Positions 11,101-21,874 of a stretch of 64,000 bases of DNA are shown here, piece after piece. This stretch comes from Melastoma dodecandrum. Its lineage: Eukaryota; Streptophyta; Magnoliopsida; Myrtales; Melastomataceae. The stretch spans positions 62,001-126,000 of the forward strand of contig JARUPY010000487.1 of the NCBI GenBank assembly GCA_029817715.1, given 5' to 3'. How positions within the stretch are numbered: the stretch's first letter is position 1; each line of letters starts with the position of its first letter. The notes beneath the pieces are model-generated. The model had not been told where the DNA came from and searched no databases. It worked only from the letters and a program-made list of their open reading frames with translations. The translations under genes and the position numbers were made by a program.

Positions 11101-12714
11101 ATGTGGACACGAAAGAACAGAGGTGGCAGTAGGAACTGATGTGGATGAAGGAGAGGGCTTCCCGGAAAAGAAATAGTCATTGGGAGCTGAAGTTGGAGCT
11201 GGAAACTTGTAAAGGCCCTGATGTAGATGACCCGTGAGCAGTATATGACGAGACACCTTGTCCTTTACAAAACAACAATTAGAGTGAAACTCAAGAAAAA
11301 CATTATTGTCGCGACATAGTTTAGAGACACTAAGCAGATTTTGGGAAAGAGCAGGAGTGTGTAGAGTGTTTAGGAGGTGGAGAACACCTGATTCAGTCTG
11401 CAGAGTTTTATCACCAGTATGTTTAATTGGAACCTGTGCACCATTACCGACAAGGACTGAGGAGGACCCATCATGGAGAGTTAGATTCTGGAAACCAGTG
11501 GATATGGGTGTCATGTGATGTGTAGCACCAGAATCACATAGCCAGTCCTCAGGAACTGGAGATGATTGTACGACAGGGGGGTGAAATAGTGGAGGCTCAA
11601 ACACAGGTGAAGTATGGGAAGGATATGGAGGGACTGATGAAGGGGTATAAGAGGTATAGTGGGACTGTGGTGGAAATGAGGTTCGAGGATGAAACGGCTG
11701 GGTTCGTGGATGAAACGGCTGTGGCTGAGAGTGGGAGGTAAAGGAGGTGTATGAGGGATTTAGTCGGTGGAAACAGTGTAAGACAGTATGACCAATACGG
11801 AAGCAAATCTGACATTTGGGTTTAGGCCTGAAGGAAGGCTGATTACCACCCCTGATGTAAAATTCAGAGGGGGCAGGTCTTAGTGGGGGACGACCAAGAA
11901 GGCTGGCTTGGTTTGGTGGTGGGGATTCAGAGGTAGGTTTAGTAGAGGAGGAGAGAAGACCATGACGAGGTCTCGAACCCGGACTGGAGTTTAGCGATGA
12001 GAAATGTACCTGAGGCAAGGTGCAGTCAAGTCCCTGTCTCCGCTCCAGACGTAGATCAAAGTTGAGAAGCAGATGTTGTGCCTCTTCCACAGTCAGTTTA
12101 TCTGAGCTATATATCGATGTAACAACAGCATCATACTCCAAGGGCAACCCCTCCAGCATACACCACAAATAGTCCCGCTGGCTGACTGGTTCCCCAATGG
12201 CCGCTAGCTGGTCAACCAGATTCTTCAGATTGCTCAGATATTGCCTCATGGTCTTCCCATCCTTCCGTAGTTGCTGCATCTGCATTTTTAAGGTCATAAC
12301 TCTGGAAGGCGATACTGATTCAAATCTGTTTGTGAGAGTTCGCCAGACTTCGCTAGCCGTCTTGCAACACACAACTTGCCCAAGGGTCTCAGATGTAAGC
12401 GCAGAGAAAAGAAGGCTCATGACGGCCTTATCGGTGCGTTGCCATACTCTGTAATCTGGGTTTACGAGGAGATTCTCAGAATCCAGAAATTGTGGAGGTG
12501 GTAGACTATCGCCTGAGATGAAGTCTTCAAAGCCCGCTGCGATAAGTGCCGCCATCACCTGCCCTTTCCACGCTAGGTAGTTGGTGTCATCCAACTTAAC
12601 CAGTGACGTGAAGACACTGCTTGGGAGCTGCATTTGCTGGAAATTGGAAGTACCCGGAAGAACTGAGCCATGGGTTACTGATCCAGCAGTAGGGGTTGAG
12701 CTGTGGTCGGCCAT
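8026..12714 (-). CDS. Copia gag-pol polyprotein
   Basis: A single uninterrupted frame of 1562 residues. Domains in order: a UBN2-type gag with TNYLAWKGQ near residue 45; a CCHC zinc knuckle CQICFRIGHTVLHC near 300; the aspartic protease motif DWLCDSGATHHM near 393; an integrase HHCC zinc region (WHSRLGHPN, CQSC) near 565-610; the integrase core HTDLWGP, SDWGGEF and NGRVERKNRH; reverse transcriptase with ARLVAKGFHQ, QLDVHNAFLHG and YVDDIIV; RNase H with FTDADWAS and STEAEYRAL. The order PR-IN-RT-RH defines Copia. Catalytic residues (DSG, D-D-E, YVDD) are all present. The residue after the second integrase Asp is Trp where family members usually have Asn or a small residue. The protein would make virus-like particles and drive retrotransposition. 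The overall pattern resembles RE1/Retrofit-type elements. Confidence 0.97.
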   Translation of the reverse strand: MADHSSTPTAGSVTHGSVLPGTSNFQQMQLPSSVFTSLVKLDDTNYLAWKGQVMAALIAAGFEDFISGDSLPPPQFLDSENLLVNPDYRVWQRTDKAVMSLLFSALTSETLGQVVCCKTASEVWRTLTNRFESVSPSRVMTLKMQMQQLRKDGKTMRQYLSNLKNLVDQLAAIGEPVSQRDYLWCMLEGLPLEYDAVVTSIYSSDKLTVEEAQHLLLNFDLRLERRQGLDCTLPQVHFSSLNSSPGSRPRHGLLSSSTKPTSESPPPNQASLLGRPPLRPAPSEFYIRGGNQPSFRPKPKCQICFRIGHTVLHCFHRLNPSYTSFTSHSQPQPFHPRTQPFHPRTSFPPQSHYTSYTPSSVPPYPSHTSPVFEPPLFHPPVVQSSPVPEDWLCDSGATHHMTPISTGFQNLTLHDGSSSVLVGNGAQVPIKHTGDKTLQTESGVLHLLNTLHTPALSQNLLSVSKLCRDNNVFLEFHSNCCFVKDKVSRHILLTGHLHQGLYKFPAPTSAPNDYFFSGKPSPSSTSVPTATSVLSCPHPQAEVPFHGHAWSAAKCCSVNNSTWHSRLGHPNIDILSRVLRSFPEPISLKHLPLCQSCVLSKHHSLPFPTSSTRASLPFHLIHTDLWGPSPVKSTTGDCYFILFVDDATRFTWVYFLRTKSQALAAFTQFQALVRTQFNAQIVSVRSDWGGEFRSLHTLLKNQGISHQVSCPYTPQQNGRVERKNRHIVEMGLTLLTHAGVPKAFWPYAFHEAVSLINMLPSKVLGFLSPVYLLTKTSPDYSSLRVFGCRCFPLLRPYTSHKLESRSVSCVLLGRSASHKGYICLDPISNKIYISRHVLFDEDTFPFQTISSSKPISSSSPCLPVVLHPVSPPRAVPLASSAESTPSTVSPLSVAPEPTRSVSTQDVAPEQLSHPTPTNIHPMTTRSKAGIYKPKTFYTISSLPTSSPHPPLLPTEPKNIDEALSIPIWKNAMRVEYEALLRNSTWVLVPASSDQKVVGCKWVFKVKVHSDGSLERCKARLVAKGFHQTAGVDYKETFSPVVKQQTIRIVLGLAVSAGWSLRQLDVHNAFLHGDLSETVYMQQPPGFEDAACPAHVCRLQKALYGLKQSPRAWYMKLSTCLGQWGFVNSKADASLFYKHSAAGVMILLVYVDDIIVTGSDSAGLAALLPSLNKEFSLKDLGNLSYFLGFQVTRQAGGLHLCQEKYIKDLLARTNMVDCRPVPTPMASTHTLSMYDGEELADPSDYRSIVGGLQYCTNTRPDICFAVNKVCQFLHHPTSAHLQAVKRILRYLKGTIQHGIVFTAANSMEVSCFTDADWASCPDDRKSTSGYCTFLGNNLVSWASHKQRVVSRSSTEAEYRALADGVAEVSWVQKVLEELKPSLDREMEVPVIFCDNMSTIHLTANPILHARTKHVEIDFHFVREKVMSGSLKVLHVGSEGQVADTLTKVISVQKFLRARSWLTVTSQESFLRWENGKVWDNDSMIRKDEDGSCVLALSRGGDESDDEGGSCETGQTNGNTDADGARIEGKCWTKLSRNNSRPGSGYQGLELDTTHQAHGSPKLN
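8131..8141 (-). promoter_or_regulatory. Polypurine tract of the Copia element
   Basis: The minus strand reads TTGAGGGGAAG directly before the 3' LTR. This is the expected position and composition for the plus-strand primer of LTR retrotransposons. Confidence 0.8.
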
Positions 12715-12740
12715 CTCTCTACGTGACTTACGCCTTTAGG

Positions 12741-12752
12741 GCTCTGATACCA
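12741..12752 (-). promoter_or_regulatory. Primer binding site (initiator tRNA-Met)
   Basis: The minus strand reads TGGTATCAGAGC immediately after the 5' LTR. This complements the 3' end of plant initiator tRNA-Met, the usual primer for Copia elements. Confidence 0.92.
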
Positions 12753-13091
12753 TGAAAGACCATCTGAAGAATGCAGGAAGAAGAAACGAACCTTACCCAG
12801 ATTCAACAGGAAGAAGGAAGGAGAAGAAGAAGGAGGTTGGGGAGAGAAAATATCAGTAGGGAAAAACCCCTGTAACCAATTATTAACAACAGAGTGCGTC
12901 CCTGTACAACTCTTATACCCACACTAACAGAGTAACAGAACGCTCGCTGTAGTAATTTACAAAACACTCCTCCTCTGCTCTTCTATTTAATTCAGCTTCG
13001 GTGAGCCATGGGCTTGATGAGTAGTATCCAACTCTAGGCCTTGATAACCTGAGCCTGGCCTAGAGTTGTTCCTGCTTAATTTGGTCCAACA
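12753..13091 (-). repeat. 5' LTR of the Copia element
   Basis: A 339-bp LTR, identical by eye to 7792-8130, followed on the plus strand by the CCATT target duplicate. On the minus strand it would carry the promoter of the element. Confidence 0.96.
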
Positions 13092-13504
13092 CCATTAATT
13101 GACTGAGATGAGGAAGAAGTCGTAGTTTCGGCTTCGATGCGCGTGGTAGTTCTACAATAATTGTTGTGACATGGTTTCCGTTCAAACCCCGTAACCTCCT
13201 CTATAGTTTCCGATTCGAGTTGGATGGATGCATTTTGCTTCGAGTTTCATGCTATGGTTGAAATCATTTCCTTCATTTCCCTATTAGGGGCCAAAGCATA
13301 TTCGAACCTGAAAAGAAATACAAATCCATAAAAATGTTTTGATCATCATCCTCAACCACCTCGCCGACATTGCCCCAGAAAACCACCTCTAAACTGGTAT
13401 AATACAATGTGGCATGCGGAAACTCGCACGCGGTAGCAACTACTTGTATACAGGCATCGTCGTGGGTCGTACATAGTGGCGGCTACATGGAATCCTTGCT
13501 TGTG

Positions 13505-15457
13505 CTACTCTGTTCCATCTCGGGCAACGATAAGTTCTACCAAGGACTGGGAATCACCATTATCTGCGGGCATCTGCATATCGTTATCGGTACTGAAATT
13601 GTACTTCTGCCCAATTGCCCTAAGAAGCTGATAGACTTCAAACATGGTCGGCCTCTCCTTGGGGTTCTGGTTTACGCAATTACAGGCAACCTTGAGAAAC
13701 TGGAACACTTCGTTATCGACTCCCCTCCCCATCAAGGCCTTATCGATCGCATCCTCGAGTCTCGAGGCGGCTCTTAGCTCCGTGATCCAATCCACCAGGC
13801 TCCCCTTAAAGTTCTCAGATGCCCTGCTAACATAAGTAGGCTGCTCGCCCGTGACTAGCTCCAGAAGTATGACCCCGAAACTATAAACATCTCCCTTGGG
13901 AGTCGCCAAGAGTGTTCGAGAATATTCAGGGGCGACGTAGCCAAGGTCGCCAAATTCTCCATTAACAAAAGTGCTCAAGTGGGTGTCTATCGGGTTCATG
14001 AGTCTGGCCAGCCCAAAGTCAGAAATCTGAGGCTCGAAGTCCGCATCAAGGAAGATGCACTTCGAGCTAATATTGCGATGGATGATGCGAGGATTGCAGT
14101 TATGATGGAGCCAGGCTAGCCCTCGAGCAGCCCCGATCCCGATCTTTAGCCTCAGAGGCCAATCTAAGGTTTTGTTGGTCTCGCCATCACTCGGCGAATG
14201 AATACGATCGTGTAGGATGCCGTTTGGCATGTACCTGTAGACCAACAGGTTTTCCTTCTTAGCCATGCAAAAACCCAACAGGGGAACCAAGTTCCGGTGC
14301 TTAACCCTTCCGAGCACATTCAACTCGGACATCAATTCCTTTTCTGAATGCTGAGAGTCTTGCAACCTCTTAACCATGAGCACATTATTATCCCCAAGCA
14401 CAGCTTTGTACATCGTCCCGGTCCTTCCAGACCCAATTATGCTGCTTTTGCTGAAGTTATTCGTGGCCTTCATGAGGTCATTCAACTTAATTTTTGATAC
14501 GGATTTCTCAAATACAGATACCTGCAAGTTGTTTTAGAAGAATGTTGACGATGAGGTAACTGTCAAAAGATAGGGAACTGAGCGTCAAATCAAGTAACAT
14601 TGATGGAACAGAATTCTTCACAAACTTACCTTAACTCCTTTGATTCCAATCAAGCTCTTCGCCCACTTATTTCCTTCAGGATCGTCCTCCTTCTTGTAAG
14701 ATCTCCGACGCAGCAAAATGAATAATCCAACACCAACACAAACGGCCGCAAAAGTTGCCCCAGCAGCAGCAGAGACGACAATGATGGTAACACGGGGACC
14801 ATTCCTAGACTTGCATTTAGGCAAAGGAGAGCCACAAAGACCTGGGTTGTTTGCGTAGCTATCGGCCGTGATCGTCGTGTTACTGCTAAAGTTTGGAACT
14901 GGCCCTTGGAGCTGATTGTTGGCTACACTAAAAGTCGAGAGGCGGCCCAGTAGGCTCAACTGCGCGGGAATCTGTCCTGACAATTGGTTGTTGTCCAGCT
15001 TAATGCTATTCAGAAAGGAGCAGTTCGCCAAGTCAACGGGTATTTCCCCCGAGAACCTATTTGATGACAGATCCAAGGTCGTAACATACTCGATCAATTC
15101 GCAGATATCGGCGGGGATGGGCCCATAGAAATCATTGCTCGAGAGGTCTAAGCCTGTCATGCTCGAGCAATTCTGTACGCCACGAGGAAACTGACCCTGG
15201 AGCCCCACATTCGAAAGTTTGAGATTCAAAACCTTCTCATCGCCCTGGTGCCAACACTCAACCCCGTTGAAGTTGCATATGGATCCCACCGTCGTGTTAC
15301 TGAAATTCCAAGAGGAAGTCAAGTAATTATTAGGATCGACCGATTCTTTTATGGACCTCAAGCAGTCGATATCGCTCTGTGTGCCGAAACTCTTATTGAT
15401 CACAAGCAAAAACCACAAAACTTCAGCAGCAAGAACTACGGAAATCCCCTTCCCCAT
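13505..15457 (-). CDS. BIR1: BIR1-type LRR receptor-like kinase
   Basis: Two exons, 15457-14630 and 14521-13505, joined in phase 0 (KGVK|VSVFEK), give 614 residues. The start is the first ATG in frame (MGKGIS) and is followed by a signal peptide ending near residue 27. Next come an LRR N-terminal cap with CNFNGVECW, about five LRRs ([26 protein letters not shown]), a transmembrane segment near 237-260, the juxtamembrane [12 protein letters not shown] and a kinase domain. The Gly loop GSGRTG, the Lys in VLMVKRL and DFGLARL are present, but the catalytic loop is HRN, not HRD. From memory this matches At5g48380 (BIR1), which also has HRN. BIR proteins bind the co-receptor BAK1 at the plasma membrane and hold back immune signalling. 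FRL3 is divergently transcribed next door, as in Arabidopsis. Confidence 0.93.
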
Positions 15458-17615
15458 CTCCAACCTTTCCTCGATGACAGGATCCTCCAAATTCACCAAA
15501 ACCAAAGAAATCCTAAAACAAGCTAACTCCGGCCACCCTTTCTTCCTAATTAGATTTCCTTGCCCATATCAATCCTGCAATCAAATCAAAACAAGAACAA
15601 ACACCCACAAGAAGTTCATCAGCTACCTTCCCGGGCCCATCAGAAAACCAACCCCAATACCCAAATCACAATTCCTCCAAAGATTGAATATTTCACCCTT
15701 AATCACAAAACCCGCATCGCAAATTCCATAAATCTTCACCATACACAAAATCCAATCACTTGAAAACCAAACAGCCGGTTGCCATATTGTAATAAAGCCA
15801 AAGGAAAAGGGGAGAGGCGGGAATCGACTCACTGGAAACCAGCGGGTTAAAGTCCCAGGAGAGCCAAGAGACGATGAGCGAAGTCTCGAGTCGACCTCGA
15901 TAAAGATGGGATTGGGAAGGATGACATGAGAAAAAGAGAAAAAAACATACAACGTGTGAACAAAGGCAGGAGTCCTTTCGTGGAAAAAAGCTTGGGGGGG
16001 GGGGTGTTAAAGCGAAATCAACGACTGAGAGTGTGATAATTTTCCAAGAATGAACTGAACTCGATAGGATGCCTAATGGGAAACCAGTATCAGAACAAGG
16101 CCGGCCTAACTGGGCAAAAGGAGGGTGAGAGGGTGGGGGGTCTATTCCCAGTCAACAATGCGATCGAGGACTTTTGGGACGCGTTAAGTTAATGACGACA
16201 TCCACTGTGAATTGGGAAAAGGGGGGATGCAAAAGATAAAAAGACACTTCAAGGGGCATTGACTTGGACTTGGACTTTCAGACAAAAGCAAGGAAATAGA
16301 GAGAGAAACATGCCTTTACTTAAATAATGTTAATGTTAGCAGAAAGAGTTTCTCAAACAGGGTTTGTATCAGCAAAGAAGGACTGGGCCGAATTCCTTAG
16401 GCCTCTCTCCCTCGTTTCAAATTTTCGTTGTTGGGTTTTTGTCCGCATCCTCTCTTTTCTTACAACACGGCCTCACTGGAAGTGTGTAAAAATTCCCAAA
16501 AGCCCAACAGCCCCATTATCCCAAATTATCATTTTTTTTTTCTTTTTGCAAACTCTATTACGGAGATATTTCCATTAGGACCATGTGATGTGATTAGCTG
16601 TAGCAACGACGACCGTACATTGTCAGGAAATCATAGGGATAGATCATTACACAACAACACAGCCCTCAAACACCAGTGCCACGTGGCACTAAACCCACGA
16701 ATCGCTCGGGACAACTTCCTAGGTTTAATCTAAAACTAAACCTGAACCGAAGGCTGTCCCAGTGTTAGTTTGTCTCTCTCTTCCCGGTTTTATTACAGGG
16801 GGGGAGGGGAAGTGCTAGTCAAAACGGGAGTCTGCCAGTGCCACCTGCCCCCAAAAGAAGAAAGGTGTTGGGGGTAAGAGGGGGGAGGAGGAACAAAGAG
16901 AAGGGAGAAGAGCAATCATATCTGCCACACCACCCTCCCTCCTTCTCCTGGCAGCCTTTTCTTTCTTTTATCTATCCTCCCCTATCTCTCACGCGGCAAT
17001 TCCAGCTCACGCCCCCCCCCCCCTTCCCCCCAGCTGGGAAATGTAGAAATCTCACTTTCCCTAAATCGTACGCAGGTGGTGGTCTCTCTCCGTCCTCTTC
17101 TTCGTTGATCTGGTGAGTTTCTCGGGTTGCCCTTTTTGTGGGACTGGGGTTTTTTTTTTTGGGGTTTTTCGTCTTACTTTTGCTGGGGTTTTATAATTGT
17201 TGTCGGTTTGGGGTGTGAAAAAGGTTGTTGCTTTGGGTGATTTTGGTGGTTGATGCGGGGATTTGATTGGTGGGTCTGCGGTGGATTTGCTTGGGGGTTG
17301 TTTTTGGAGTTTGCTCTGGTTTTGGGATTCTAGGGTTTTGTGGATTTGCTTATCGAGGTGCATCTGTTAGATTATGGTGTTTTTTAGGGTTTGTGCTGAC
17401 CTTGGTGGACGCAAGAATGAAGGTTAATGGAGTCATTATTTGGTTCGCTTATGTTTTGTTGGGTCGATGGAAGCTCTACTGTTACTGCTCTCTCTAGACC
17501 TCTGGTTGTTGGTGTTTCTGATTGCATTCTCAGTTTTGGTGATGTTTTAATGTTTGTTGGTTTAGTTATGTTGCTGAGATTGATTCCCTGCGTGATTTAG
17601 TACCACCATCACCCG
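15458..17615. other. Shared upstream region between BIR1 and FRL3
   Basis: 2.16 kb between two divergent start codons. It should hold both promoters and both 5' leaders. A likely FRL3 5'-leader intron runs from the donor GTGAGT at about 17113 to the acceptor TTTAG just before 17601. C-rich (about 17011-17034) and G-rich runs occur. No further gene is seen. Confidence 0.6.
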
Positions 17616-19733
17616 ATGGACGACGCCCAGTCGGTTGCTTCTCTGATGAACTCGACTAGTTCGAAGATACAACAGCTCCAGAAGGCGTTTGCGGAACTAG
17701 AGAGCCACCGTGCGGTGACTCTCAACCTGAAATGGAAGGAATTGGAGGAGCATTTCCATGGACTTGAGAGGTCACTGAAGAGGCGGTTTGATGAGCTGGA
17801 AGACCAAGAGAAAGTCCTTGAAACAAAAGCCAGGAAGGCGCAGGAGTTACTGCAGAAGAGGGAAGCTGATGTTACTGCAAAGGAACGAGCTTGCTTGGAG
17901 AGGCTTCAGAAAAAGAGGGATGCTGCTGCCGTGACAATTTCCAATGTTCTGAAGAGGCAGCGTAGCGTTTCTTGGGATCAACCTGCTGTCGAGGATGAGG
18001 GCCAAGATACTGAAGAAAAAGCCGTCAGTGGCTTGACCACAGAAAATAACTTGGAAGATGCTGAAGATTTCTCGGAGGTCAGTTCTGCCGAAGTGACATC
18101 TTATCCTCCCCTCCACAAGTTATGCAGGGACATGGATGCAGAAGGCCTCCACAGGTTCATATCTGACAACCGTAAGAATCTAGCTTCCATAAGAGAGGAA
18201 ATTCCATCAGCACTGAATGTTGCCCCGAGCCCTGCTATTTTGGTTCTGAAGTCCCTGGAAGGATTTTACGGTGGAAACTTGTCAGGTGCTGACGGCAAAA
18301 AAGATGCCAACTTGGTGGGCATTCGAAGGACTTGCATCATGCTGATGGAGTGCCTCATGGTTTTGCTGATGCATGATGACCCCCATTCTGATATGATCTC
18401 AGAAGATGTCAAGCATTGGGCAAGAGAAATTGCTAAAGAGTGGAAGCCAAAATTGGATGATCTGGACATGAGTGCAAGTAATGGAAATTGTTTGGAGGCT
18501 CATGCATTTCTGCAGCTCCTTGCCACTTTTGGCATTGCTTCTGACTTTGATGAGGAGTTTTTGTTGCGGTTAGTGCCCGTGGTCTCGCGACGGCGCCAAA
18601 CTGCGGAACTTTGTCGCGCCCTTGGGTTGTCCTACAAAATGCCAGGTTTCTCTTTCATCATCTTGGATCTACTGACAATGATATTCTTTGTACGGATAAA
18701 GATAATCTCATGTTCTTACCAGGAATTTTTTTGGTAGAAAAGGGAGTTCATAGATTAGTTCTTACCATGAATTATATTCTGCAGAAACTTAAACCTGCAT
18801 TTTTCATATTTGTCCTGTGTGCTTCTTCCATTAGCAGCTGACTTATGCAGTAAACATATGTCAACGGTATTATTAACAGGTGTAATTGAAGTTTTGGCCG
18901 ACAGTGGGAGACAAATTGATGCTGTTAACCTGGCATTTGCATTTGAGTTGACAGAGAAGTTCCCCCCTGTGCCTTTGTTGAAATCTTACCTCAAAGAGGC
19001 CAGAAAAGTTCCTTCACCTGTTAAACCTGGGAATGGACCTGCTCCTGCTCAGGTTGGTTCTGTGTCTAATATCATCGACGTGTTATCGCATTGGCTGTTT
19101 TAACCTATAACGGAATTCTAGCATGCACTTTTCCCAATTCTCTATTGATGAATTATTCGTCCCTGTTGGGTTATTGTGCTGTTATCAGTTATTAGCATCT
19201 CAATGGTTGTGTGACGCTGCTGGGTCAGATATGATCTAACCTTTTTCTTCTGTGTTGGTTCTCATTGTTTGCATAATGAACCAAATACATCACTTGTGCA
19301 GATGGAGGTCAATGAAAGAGAGCGCGCAGTCCTCAAGTCTGTCATCAAGTGCATTGAGGAGCATAAGCTTGAGGAGATGTACCCACCAGAACCCCTCCAG
19401 AAACAGGTTCTCCATCTGGAGAAAGCCAAGGCCGACAAGAAAGCTGTGGCTGAAGTTTCCAAGCCTCAACCCAAGAGACACCGTGCTGCCGGCTCTGCCA
19501 ATCCCCTCCCCGTCGTCAACATAGCCACCACCGACCGCACCTTCTATCCTCCTACTGCTCCCGAAGGCTACACCCCATACATTTACGACCGGCAGTACAT
19601 CTACCCAGGACATGCCGACAACCATGGACCTTCGATATTGGGCATGGCCTCTTACAACCTTCCCCCGCCGCCACATCCCCAGAGCAACTTCTTCGGAAGC
19701 GCCTACCACTTCCAACCGTCGTATTTCCGTTAA
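17616..19733 (+). CDS. FRL3: FRIGIDA-like protein 3
   Basis: Exons 17616-18645, 18880-19052 and 19302-19733 join in frame (KMP|GVIEVL and APAQ|MEVNER), giving 544 residues. Residues 10-110 form a charged coiled coil (KIQQLQKAFAELESHRAVTL, RRFDELEDQEKVLETKARK). The FRIGIDA domain follows with KLCRDMDAEGLHRFISDNRK, DANLVGIRRTCIMLMEC, LEAHAFLQLLATFGI, VSRRRQTAELCRALGL and AVNLAFAFELTEKFPPVPLL. The C-terminus is basic, then rich in Pro and Tyr. FRIGIDA-family proteins are nuclear scaffolds linked to FLC activation and flowering time; the role of FRL3-type members is less clear. The sequence matches At5g48385 as I remember it, and that gene also neighbours BIR1. Confidence 0.93.
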
Positions 19734-20338
19734 ACTAGAAGCCAGCAGACTGTCTTTCTAAGTGCTAGTTTAACTCCCTTCGATGTTGTGTCAAAATGTA
19801 TGGTTTGACTGTAGCAGTTAGAAACTCGACTGAAAAAAAAAATCAATGTCATCTGCTGGTCCCAAGTCATAGGAAGACATTATTAATTCCTAATATGCTG
19901 TGTGCTTTTTTATTTGTGTTGGCAGAACTCAAACCTCTTTGTAATTTTATCTTTTCCTTTAAGACACTATTTTTAGTTTTTATCTCCTGAAATTCATTGT
20001 TGATGGCATTTTCATCAGGGCAGATGGGAGTTGGATACTGTTCAGAACAGACGGTGATTTATTTCTACCTTCAAAACAATTTCCTCAAGACAATCTAATG
20101 TTTCATCTTGGCATCTACTCAGGTAGTGTTCTGCATAATCATTGAAAATGGATAATCTTCTACACCGAGGGAGAAGTGTGATGGTTCCTAACGCACTGGT
20201 CTTGAAGGCGTTGGAGAAGATGGGGGCTTCAGATCAGGATACTAAATGTCAAGCAAAGCAGGAAGAATTCATCAGCTGTTGAAAAAATGACAACAATATT
20301 GAAAATTATGAATGAGATAAAAAGCTGCACGGCAATTG
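19734..20338. other. Convergent intergenic region
   Basis: 0.6 kb between the 3' ends of FRL3 (plus) and STR4A (minus), expected to hold both 3' UTRs. No other gene is seen. Confidence 0.6.
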
Positions 20339-21874
20339 CTAGCTTACATTGGGATAAGGCGACAATGACCGTCGAACTTCGACTCTGGAGTCCATCACTG
20401 GATTCTCTCCCAAAGAATCATCAGCTGATGATAATTCCGCAGTTTTTCCATTTTTTATTTGGCCAACAGCGCCATTTGTTCCGATCACTGGCGAAGGTTT
20501 ATCTTTCCGCTTCTTAGGTTTCATATGCGCTGAAGGAGGCAAAAGAGTCTCTTGGATGTCCTGCAAAAGGAATCAGCTGAGGAGACGAAAGCACAATTAT
20601 ATCAAACAGTTCATATGAAACTGAGATGGATTTCTCCAGATGGAGTGCTAATATTTTTCGCATGCCAAGCTATGTTTCCCTCTCTTTACAAGTGCAAGCA
20701 GGGTTATATGGTTTTCTACACTTTTTGAGATGGAAATGTGAAGAAAAACATACCATCCAGCCTTTTTTGCCGAGAACTCCACCTTTGATTGCGTAAGCCT
20801 CCTTGAAACCTTTTCTGAACAGCAATTCCGCCACTTTCAAGGAGTTGCCATCAAAACTACCTTCCCCACAGGAAATAAGAAAGGGCAAAAAATGAGCATG
20901 ACATGATTCCATGACTTCCAATACATAACTTAGACACCTATCAGTGAGCGCAGGTTTCCAAGGGAAAAAGAAACAAGACTTACAAACTAAACATGTAGCC
21001 ACACTTAAGTTTCACAAAATGCATCGTTATTTTCACATAAGCAATGCTATCTTTCAAAGGTAAATACCAAGCCAGAGAGATTGACTGCGGCTAACACTGA
21101 ATTTTGCTAATCACAATGCTACACGACAAAGGGAAAACAATGTGGCTACTTCACTATAATTAATGCATACAACTCTCAAGAGCTTCTGATTCTGACCATT
21201 AGGGATACGCATTCTCGAACCAAATCAATTTCCCATAATCCAAGTAAACCAACAGGAAAAACATCCTTTTCCCCTACTTACTTGTCGAGTATACAAAGGA
21301 CAGTGTTCCCAGGATCCTCAAACTCTCCCAAAACCTTCCTTACAAACTCCTCCTCCCTCCCTTCCACAAACTCAGCCTTAACCACCCCCTTTTTCTTCTT
21401 CAAGAACCCCAAGTCGGGCGAATCATTGGCCGCAACGCTCCGCCTGTCCCTAATATCAAGCAACTCCGCATCGGGATCGTCCCTCAACTTCCTAAACGCA
21501 TCGATGGCACTCACGTACTTATACTTACTAACATAGTACTGAACCACCGGCACCACAACCAGCCAAATGAAAGTGCACCCAGCAACAAAGAACGGATTTC
21601 TGGTGAAGAAATCGTCAATGGCGACCACAATTGCCTCCAGGTTGATCTTATCGGCGGAGCCCGCCGCGGCGGGTTCGGAAGCGAGGCCCGGGAGCGGCGT
21701 CAGGTAACCCAAAATAGGGTAAAGAAGATGGACGGTGTGATTCCGCTCCCGGAGGGGGGAAAGGACGAATCTTTTCGGTGGAACAGAAGTGGGTTTTCCG
21801 AATTTAAGCATCCTGCGGAAGTTTTGGGAGGGAGGAGAGTATGAGCATACTATGGAAGTGGAGAGAGACTCCAT
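20339..21874 (-). CDS. STR4A: Rhodanese-like domain-containing protein 4A, chloroplastic
   Basis: Exons 21874-21282, 20856-20754 and 20560-20339 (stop included) join in frame (CILDN|FDGNS and KGWM|DIQETL), giving 305 residues. The N-terminus looks like a transit peptide. A hydrophobic segment (FFVAGCTFIWLVVVPVVQYY) near residue 95 suggests membrane anchoring. The rhodanese-like region follows: VSAIDAFRKL, LLDIRD, NTVLCILDNFDGNS, VAELLFRKGFKEAYAIKGG, GKKGWM. The active-site loop that would hold the catalytic Cys reads DNFDGNS, so sulfurtransferase activity is unlikely. The tail is Lys-rich and low in complexity. It resembles At3g25480 as remembered. The gene starts about 350 bp beyond the 3' end of the TlyA-like relic, in the same order as recalled for Arabidopsis. 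Confidence 0.88.

Larger units (their letters stand above)
7792..13091 (-). mobile_element. Complete Copia (Ty1) LTR retrotransposon, 5.3 kb
   Basis: Two direct LTRs (7792-8130 and 12753-13091, 339 bp each) look identical base for base by eye. In the minus orientation each begins TGTTGG and ends CTTTCA. The 5-bp target duplication CCATT stands at 7787-7791 and 13092-13096. A primer binding site TGGTATCAGAGC follows the 5' LTR, and a purine tract precedes the 3' LTR. One long gag-pol frame fills the inside. Identical LTRs and an uninterrupted ORF mean a very recent insertion and probable autonomy. It landed just downstream of the broken gene at 4.6-7.7 kb and 0.4 kb from the 3' end of BIR1. 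Confidence 0.97.

Noticed and set aside
15458..15505. An upstream start for BIR1 adding 16 residues
   Set aside because: The codon at 15505 is TTG, not ATG. The first ATG (15457) is directly followed by a signal peptide.
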